From assembly GCA_025463765.1 (NCBI GenBank), contig JAODBC010000022.1:28983-92982 (forward strand): 64,000 bases of DNA. Reading direction: 5' to 3'. Source of the DNA: Subtercola sp. (GTDB taxonomy: Bacteria > Actinomycetota > Actinomycetes > Actinomycetales > Microbacteriaceae). Positions 59,319 through 64,000 of the stretch are shown one piece after another; position 1 is the first letter of the stretch; each line of letters begins with the position of its first letter. The translations under genes and the position numbers were made by a program. Below the pieces are notes generated by a model. The model made no database searches. It had not been told where the DNA came from and saw nothing but the letters and a program-made list of their open reading frames with translations.

Positions 59319-61559
59319 ATGCCCGACTACGGATTACCGCTGCGCTTCGGAACCTTCGTCACCCCCACGAACAATCCTCCGGTGGCCGCCGTCGAGCTCG
59401 CTCAACTCAGCGAGCAGCTGGGTTACGACCTCGTCACGTTCCAAGACCACCCGTACCAGCCGAGCTTTCTCGACACGTGGACGCTCATGACCTGGGTCGC
59501 GGCGCAGACCACGAGCATCCACATCGCCCCGAACGTGCTGAGCACCCCCCTGCGCCCGCCCGCCGTCACCGCCCGCGCCGCCGCGAGCCTCGACTTGCTC
59601 TCGGGCGGCCGCTTCGACCTCGGGCTCGGCGCCGGTGCCTTCTGGGACGCGATCGAGGCGATGGGCGGCCGCCGCCTCACCCCGGGCCAAGCGGTCGACG
59701 CGCTGAGCGAGGCCATCGACGTCATTCGCGGCATCTGGGCGACGGATGATCGCTCCCCACTCATCGCGGGCGGCGAGTACTACAGCGTGCACGGCGCCAA
59801 GCGCGGCCCCGCTCCCGTGCACGAGATGCCCATCTGGGTCGGCGCTTACAAGCCGCGCATGCTGCGCCTCACGGGAACGAAGGCCGACGGCTGGCTTCCC
59901 TCGCTGGCGTATCTCAAGCCCGGCGACCTCACCCGAGGCAACGCCGCCATCGACGAGGCTGCGCTCGAGGCCGGCCGTGACCCGCGCGAGATCACGCGCC
60001 TGCTCAACATCGGCGGCGCGATCACCGTCGACGAATTGCTGTCACTGGTGCTCGACGAGGGCATGTCGACGTTCATCGTCGCGGCCGACGATCCGCGGGC
60101 CATTCAGCAGTTCGCGGCGGAGGTGATGTTGGCTCTGCGCGAGGCGGTGGCGGCAGAACGCGCATCAGCGGGCGTCGTCGAGGCGACGGCACCGGTTCGC
60201 CGGGCATCCGCTTTGGCCAAGCGCCGCCCCGGCATCGACTACGACGGCCTGCCCGCCTCGCTCGCCGGCACCGCCATCGAGCCCGGAGACGTGGGCTACG
60301 CGAAGGTGCGCTCCACCTACCTGCGCGGGGGAGCGCCCGGCCTGGTGCTGCGGCTGACCGACGCCGAACAGGTACCGGATGCCCTGGCCTACGCCCGCGC
60401 CCACAACGTGCCGCTCGCGGTGCGCAGCGGCGGCCACGGCATCAGCGGGCGTTCGACCAACGACGGCGGAATCGTCATCGATCTGCACGAACTCAACACC
60501 ATCGAGGTGCTCGACGAGGCGACCCGGCGCGTGCGCATCGGCCCGGGGGCCCGCTGGATGGACGTGGCCGCAGCTCTGGGCGAACGCGGCTGGGCGCTGA
60601 GCTCCGGCGACTACGGCGGCGTCGGTGTCGGTGGCCTAGCCACGGCCGGCGGCATCGGTTGGCTCGTACGTGAGCACGGGCTGACGATCGACCACCTGCG
60701 TGCGGCAGACGTCGTGCTGGCCGACGGGTCTCGCGTGCGCGTCAGTGCCGACGAGCATCCGGATCTCTTCTGGGCCGTGCGCGGCGCCGGAGCCAACTTC
60801 GGCATCGTGACCTCGTTCGAGTTCGAGGTCGACGAGGTGGGCGACCTCGGCTGGGCGCAGCTGGCGTTCGACGCCAGCGATACCGCCGGTTTTCTCGAGC
60901 GGTGGGGCGCGGTCGTCGAGGCGTCACCGCGTGACCTGACGAGCTTCGTCATTCTGGGCCGGCCGCGCCCCGGGCAACCACAGGTCGCCCAAGTGCTCGC
61001 GGTGGTCGACTCACCAGACCCCGACACCATCATCGCCCGATTGCAGCCGCTGGCCGACCTGGCGCCGCTGCTGCAGCAGTCGGTGCAGCTCATGCCCTAC
61101 GCAGCGATCATGGCCAACGCCCAGGGCGGCGACCACGACGGCCAGGGCGAGCCGCTCGCCCGCTCGGGGCTGATCGGGCACATCACGCCCGCGTTCGCTG
61201 CGGCCGCCGCCGCGCTCCTCGACTCGGGCGAGGTGTACTTCTTTCAGATCCGCTCGGTGGGTGGCGCGGTGGCCGACGTGGCTCCGGATGCCACGGCTTA
61301 CGCCAACCGTTCAGCCAACTTCTCCGTGGTGGCGTTCGGCAGCCACCCCGACCGCATGAACGCGCTGTGGGACGACCTGCTGCACCACTTCGACGGCCTC
61401 TACCTCAGTTTCGAGACGGACCGCCGCGCAGGCCGCCTCGAGGAGGCGTTTCCGCCCGCCACCCTCGCCCGTCTGCGCACCCTCAAGGCGCACTACGACC
61501 CCGCCAACGTCTTCCGCGACAACTTCAACGTGACGCCCCTCGAGCAGCGCCTCGGCTGA
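59319..61559 (+). CDS. Fusion of LLM-class oxidoreductase and berberine-bridge FAD oxidase
   Basis: About 746 residues. The first part (1-285) is a luciferase-like TIM barrel: GLPLRFGTFVTPTNN, YDLVTFQDHPYQPSF, GRFDLGLGAGAFWDAIEAMGG, MPIWVGAYKPRML, GWLPS. The second (about 310-746) is a PCMH-type FAD oxidase: PLAVRSGGHGISGRS with the His expected to bind FAD, GGLATAGGIGWLVREHGLTID, GANFGIVTSFEFE. The BBE end motif is YDPANVFRDNFNV. The usual second flavin-linking Cys is absent (YGGVGVGG), suggesting single covalent attachment. Start ATG 59319 has GGAGG almost adjoining and CAGACT six bases before it. Confidence 0.88.
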   Translation: MPDYGLPLRFGTFVTPTNNPPVAAVELAQLSEQLGYDLVTFQDHPYQPSFLDTWTLMTWVAAQTTSIHIAPNVLSTPLRPPAVTARAAASLDLLSGGRFDLGLGAGAFWDAIEAMGGRRLTPGQAVDALSEAIDVIRGIWATDDRSPLIAGGEYYSVHGAKRGPAPVHEMPIWVGAYKPRMLRLTGTKADGWLPSLAYLKPGDLTRGNAAIDEAALEAGRDPREITRLLNIGGAITVDELLSLVLDEGMSTFIVAADDPRAIQQFAAEVMLALREAVAAERASAGVVEATAPVRRASALAKRRPGIDYDGLPASLAGTAIEPGDVGYAKVRSTYLRGGAPGLVLRLTDAEQVPDALAYARAHNVPLAVRSGGHGISGRSTNDGGIVIDLHELNTIEVLDEATRRVRIGPGARWMDVAAALGERGWALSSGDYGGVGVGGLATAGGIGWLVREHGLTIDHLRAADVVLADGSRVRVSADEHPDLFWAVRGAGANFGIVTSFEFEVDEVGDLGWAQLAFDASDTAGFLERWGAVVEASPRDLTSFVILGRPRPGQPQVAQVLAVVDSPDPDTIIARLQPLADLAPLLQQSVQLMPYAAIMANAQGGDHDGQGEPLARSGLIGHITPAFAAAAAALLDSGEVYFFQIRSVGGAVADVAPDATAYANRSANFSVVAFGSHPDRMNALWDDLLHHFDGLYLSFETDRRAGRLEEAFPPATLARLRTLKAHYDPANVFRDNFNVTPLEQRLG

Positions 61560-61634
61560 GCCGCCCTTTCCGAGTAAACCTCGAAATACCTGTGAATCGA
61601 TCGCGCCGACGAATGGTGTTGGTAAGAATGACAG

Positions 61635-62105
61635 GTGTCGGAGTTCGAATCGATCAGTCTCGCCGTCTTAGCGATGGTCGTCTCGATCGTCGCCGCACTG
61701 GTCGTTATCCCCGCGATGGTTCGGTCAGAAAGCGAGCATCGAGCCCGCACTCCCACGGTCGGAATGGTCGGTATCGCCGACGAACTGTTTCATCCAGGCG
61801 CTCACCAAGCCAACCTGATCTGGGTGGCTCAGACCGAGCTGCCGGCCCCGTCTCCCCTTGCGGGTGATCCTTTTCCCGACGGCAAGTTGATCCTGAATCT
61901 GCCCCGCTAGCGGGCCGTCGCCGACAACGACATCGATATTGAGATGAGTTACTTCACGCATCCGGAAATGCTGGCGTCGTATTCGAACGGACAGACGACG
62001 CCGTTTCGAATGTCGATCAGCTGCAGGAACGGATACTTCTACTCCGCCCCGATGGAGATCTGTGCGGTAGGAGGCCAGATGGCCCGGCACTGGATTTGGA
62101 GGTGA
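61635..62105 (+). pseudogene. Unknown membrane-anchored protein interrupted by an in-frame TAG
   Basis: A GTG start with TAAGAA shortly upstream opens a 91-codon frame: a helix (about 7-30) and a hydrophilic part ending KLILNLPR. It stops at TAG (61908-61910). The same frame then continues without interruption to TGA (62103-62105) with protein-like sequence RAVADNDIDIEMSYFTHPEM and FRMSISCRNGYFYSAP. A single nonsense change of a gene of about 156 codons is the simplest reading. Domain unknown. Confidence 0.5.
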
Positions 62106-62158
62106 CCATACCAGCAAGCCAGTTTGGCGGCACGTGCTACGCCACGACGTGAGACCAA

Positions 62159-62680
62159 TCAGAAGTCGACGACGACGAGAGTGACATCGTGACGCGGCGC
62201 CGATTCGGCACGGGAGCGGGGCACGATAATGATGCCGTGACCGGCCGCCACATGGTCGAGCTGTTCGTCGAGCGTCGCAAGCGGCCCGAGCGCGAAGCTC
62301 TGGGAGGTGCGGATGGTCGGGCCGAGCAGCTCCGTGGCGATGTCGCGCCACTGCGGTACTTCGTCGGGGTTGTGCAGCAGATGCCGGTCGGCGAGATCCG
62401 TCACCGCGACGGCCTCGCGCCTGGCCAGCTCGTCATCAGCTGCCAGCGCCACCACGAGTGGTTCGCCGACATCGACAGGGACGTCAGCGCCGCTCGCTCG
62501 CTGCTGCGAAGCCGCGTCACGGGCGCCGGATGCTCGGCGGCTCGATTCGCGCAGGCTGCGGCTCAGAGCATCCACCGCGGTCACGACGGCATCACCCTCG
62601 GGCGTGCCGCCGAACGCCGCCGCAAGCGCGGCCAGCCCGTCGAGCTTCTGGCGCTCGAGTTTCACTCGTCCACCCTCCAT
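62159..62680 (-). CDS. LysR effector-domain remnant with unrelated N-terminus
   Basis: A 173-residue protein. From about residue 66, GADVPVDVGEPLVVALAADDELARRE, VTDLADRHLL, DEVPQWRDIATE and LDEQLDHVAAGHGIIIVPRS match the second half of the LysR substrate-binding domain. The helix-turn-helix and first effector lobe are absent. In their place are about 55 helical residues (VKLERQKLDGLAALAAAFGG). It may be a decayed regulator or a fusion product; DNA binding is unlikely. It lies in the same direction as glyS, downstream of its terminator. Confidence 0.55.
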   Translation of the reverse strand: MEGGRVKLERQKLDGLAALAAAFGGTPEGDAVVTAVDALSRSLRESSRRASGARDAASQQRASGADVPVDVGEPLVVALAADDELARREAVAVTDLADRHLLHNPDEVPQWRDIATELLGPTIRTSQSFALGPLATLDEQLDHVAAGHGIIIVPRSRAESAPRHDVTLVVVDF

Positions 62681-62778
62681 TGCGCCTCCTCACGACCCAT
62701 CGACCCTACGCCCCTCGCCTGTGACCCCCATCCACGCACGACACACGCGCCCACCCATGGCAGTCCCGCTCCTCGTCG

Positions 62779-62848
62779 GCGAGAGCGATGGTTGCGGACG
62801 AGAGATGCCGCCCAACCACCCTCTCTCGTCCGAAACCATCGCTCTCGC
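62779..62848 (-). terminator. Long terminator hairpin of glyS
   Basis: A 26-bp stem with one mismatch: left arm from GCGAGAGCGATGGTT (62779 on), right arm ending AACCATCGCTCTCGC (to 62848), with an 18-base loop. It begins about 40 bases after the glyS stop codon. Confidence 0.8.
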
Positions 62849-62889
62849 GATGCGGCGGGGCCGCGACGCGCGGCGAACCCGGCGAAGTG

Positions 62890-64000
62890 TTACGCGCCGC
62901 GCAGGCGCTCCGCGAGGTACGCGTGCAGCTCGGCGATCGGCACGCGGTCTTGCTGCATGGTGTCGCGGTCGCGCACGGTGACGGCGGCGTCTTCGAGGGA
63001 GTCGAAGTCGACGGTGACGCAGTACGGGGTGCCGATCTCGTCTTGACGACGGTAGCGGCGGCCGATGGCCTGGGTGTCGTCGTAGTCGATGTCCCACGAG
63101 AGTGCGAGGTCGTCAGCGATCTGCTGCGCTACGGGCATGAGCGACTCGTTCTTCGACAGCGGCAGCACGGCCACCTTCACCGGGGCGAGCCGCGGGTCGA
63201 GGTGCAGCACGGTGCGCTTGTCGGTTCCGCCCTTGGCGTTGGGCACATCCTCTTCGTCGTACGCGTCGACCAAGAATGCCATCAGCGCCCGGGTGAGACC
63301 GAATGACGGCTCGATCACATACGGGATGTACCGCTCGTTATTGGCCTGGTCGAAGAACGACAGGTCTTTGCCCGAGTGCTCGGCGTGCGTCTTGAGGTCG
63401 AAGTCGGTGCGGTTCGCCACGCCCATCAGCTCGCCCCACTCGTTGCCGGCGAACTGGAACTTGTACTCGATGTCGACCGTGCGCTTCGAGTAGTGCGCGA
63501 GCTTCTCGGTGGGGTGCTCGAACCAGCGGATGTTCGACTCCGTCATACCGAGGTCGATGAACCACGCCCACACGTCTTCCATCCACTTCTCTTGCCAGGC
63601 CTCGTCTTCGCCTGGCTTGACGAAGAACTCGATCTCCATCTGCTCGAACTCGCGCGTGCGAAAGATGAAGTTGCCCGGCGTGATCTCGTTGCGGAAAGCC
63701 TTGCCGATCTGCCCGATGCCGAACGGCGGCTTCTTTCGCGACGTCTGCAGCACGTTCGCGAAGTTCGTGAAGATACCCTGCGCCGTCTCCGGGCGCATGT
63801 AGTGCAGCCCTGATTCGTCGTCGACGACGCCCAGGTAGGTCTTCATCAGCCCCGAGAACTGGCGGATGGGCGACCACTGCCCCACCTTGTTCGGGTGGTC
63901 GGGGTCGGCGATGTCGTCGAGCCCGTTGGCGGGTGGATGCCCGTGCTCGGCTTCGTACGCCTCGAACAGGTGATCGGCGCGGTACCGCTTGTGCGTGATA
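62890..64000 (-). CDS. glyS: Glycyl-tRNA synthetase, 3' part (5' end beyond the window)
   Basis: The reading frame is open to the right edge of the window, so only the last 369 codons are seen. It is an alpha2-type class II glycyl-tRNA synthetase: [12 protein letters not shown] at the left end of the visible protein, motif 2 region [40 protein letters not shown], and motif 3-like [18 protein letters not shown]. The C-terminal anticodon-binding domain ends in [14 protein letters not shown] and a KG/RG tail. It charges tRNA-Gly. A strong hairpin follows the stop. Confidence 0.95.
   Translation of the reverse strand, partial: ITHKRYRADHLFEAYEAEHGHPPANGLDDIADPDHPNKVGQWSPIRQFSGLMKTYLGVVDDESGLHYMRPETAQGIFTNFANVLQTSRKKPPFGIGQIGKAFRNEITPGNFIFRTREFEQMEIEFFVKPGEDEAWQEKWMEDVWAWFIDLGMTESNIRWFEHPTEKLAHYSKRTVDIEYKFQFAGNEWGELMGVANRTDFDLKTHAEHSGKDLSFFDQANNERYIPYVIEPSFGLTRALMAFLVDAYDEEDVPNAKGGTDKRTVLHLDPRLAPVKVAVLPLSKNESLMPVAQQIADDLALSWDIDYDDTQAIGRRYRRQDEIGTPYCVTVDFDSLEDAAVTVRDRDTMQQDRVPIAELHAYLAERLRGA

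Noticed and set aside
1..64000. tRNA or rRNA genes
   Set aside because: I looked for cloverleaf arms and conserved T-loop sequence in the intergenic spaces and found none; a covariance search would be the proper test.

Overview
The window looks like a chromosomal segment of a high-GC actinobacterium, most likely of the family Microbacteriaceae (inference). Supporting signs are the strong GC bias, frequent GTG and one TTG start codons, many leaderless-looking promoters (TANNNT, six bases, then the start codon), an HspR/HAIR heat-shock operator, a GntR-prpDBC methylcitrate operon, and the word GGATGCCC/GGGCATCC recurring throughout. I see no prophage, insertion sequence, CRISPR array, rRNA or tRNA gene.

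Layout. 0-15.6 kb is a housekeeping and accessory patchwork: an APH-fold kinase, a MarR-MFS pair, a PEBP protein, a decayed stretch at 3.7-4.45 kb, a FabF-like synthase, a Gfo/Idh/MocA oxidoreductase, two alpha/beta hydrolases each divergent from a regulator, a DUF2090 aldolase, LtrA, an F420-type reductase, and a TetR gene divergent from a DUF3533/YhgE-like membrane protein. 15.6-24.2 kb holds a ClpC-like unfoldase behind HAIR operators, an AbiEi-like gene bracketed by two large palindromes, and the GntR-controlled prpD-prpB-prpC operon. 24.3-28.9 kb holds an uncharacterised protein and an apparent operon of a repeat protein, a lytic transglycosylase and a PASTA Ser/Thr kinase. This stretch is rich in tandem repeats, including 12 copies of a 15-bp repeat inside the kinase domain.

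29.1-42.7 kb is the most unusual region. It is a co-directional cluster in which the parts of a Pst-type ABC importer (pstC, pstA, a membrane-anchored PstS, and pstB at the far end) enclose six genes for cell-surface or membrane proteins. These are a giant PBP-like protein, a second secreted PstS-like protein, a WxL-like protein, a DUF916/DUF3324 WxL-interacting protein, a second membrane-anchored Ig-like protein, and a sortase homologue that has lost all its catalytic residues. No phoU is present. I interpret it as a cell-wall-tethered uptake or sensing complex; its substrate is unproven.

42.7-57.4 kb is mainly oxidative catabolism. It contains an MFS exporter with an LLM monooxygenase, an Abi_2 gene behind a probable AbiF-type structured RNA, a Baeyer-Villiger monooxygenase, an acyl-CoA dehydrogenase and a 3-hydroxyacyl-CoA dehydrogenase. 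An EthR-like TetR gene sits opposite a monooxygenase-esterase fusion, and two flavin reductases and an HSL-type esterase follow. 57.5-64 kb has a Ser-rich membrane protein, a small YjbR/TfoX-like protein, a rhamnose mutarotase, an LLM-berberine-bridge fusion, an amber-interrupted gene, a LysR effector-domain remnant and the 3' part of glycyl-tRNA synthetase, which runs off the right edge.
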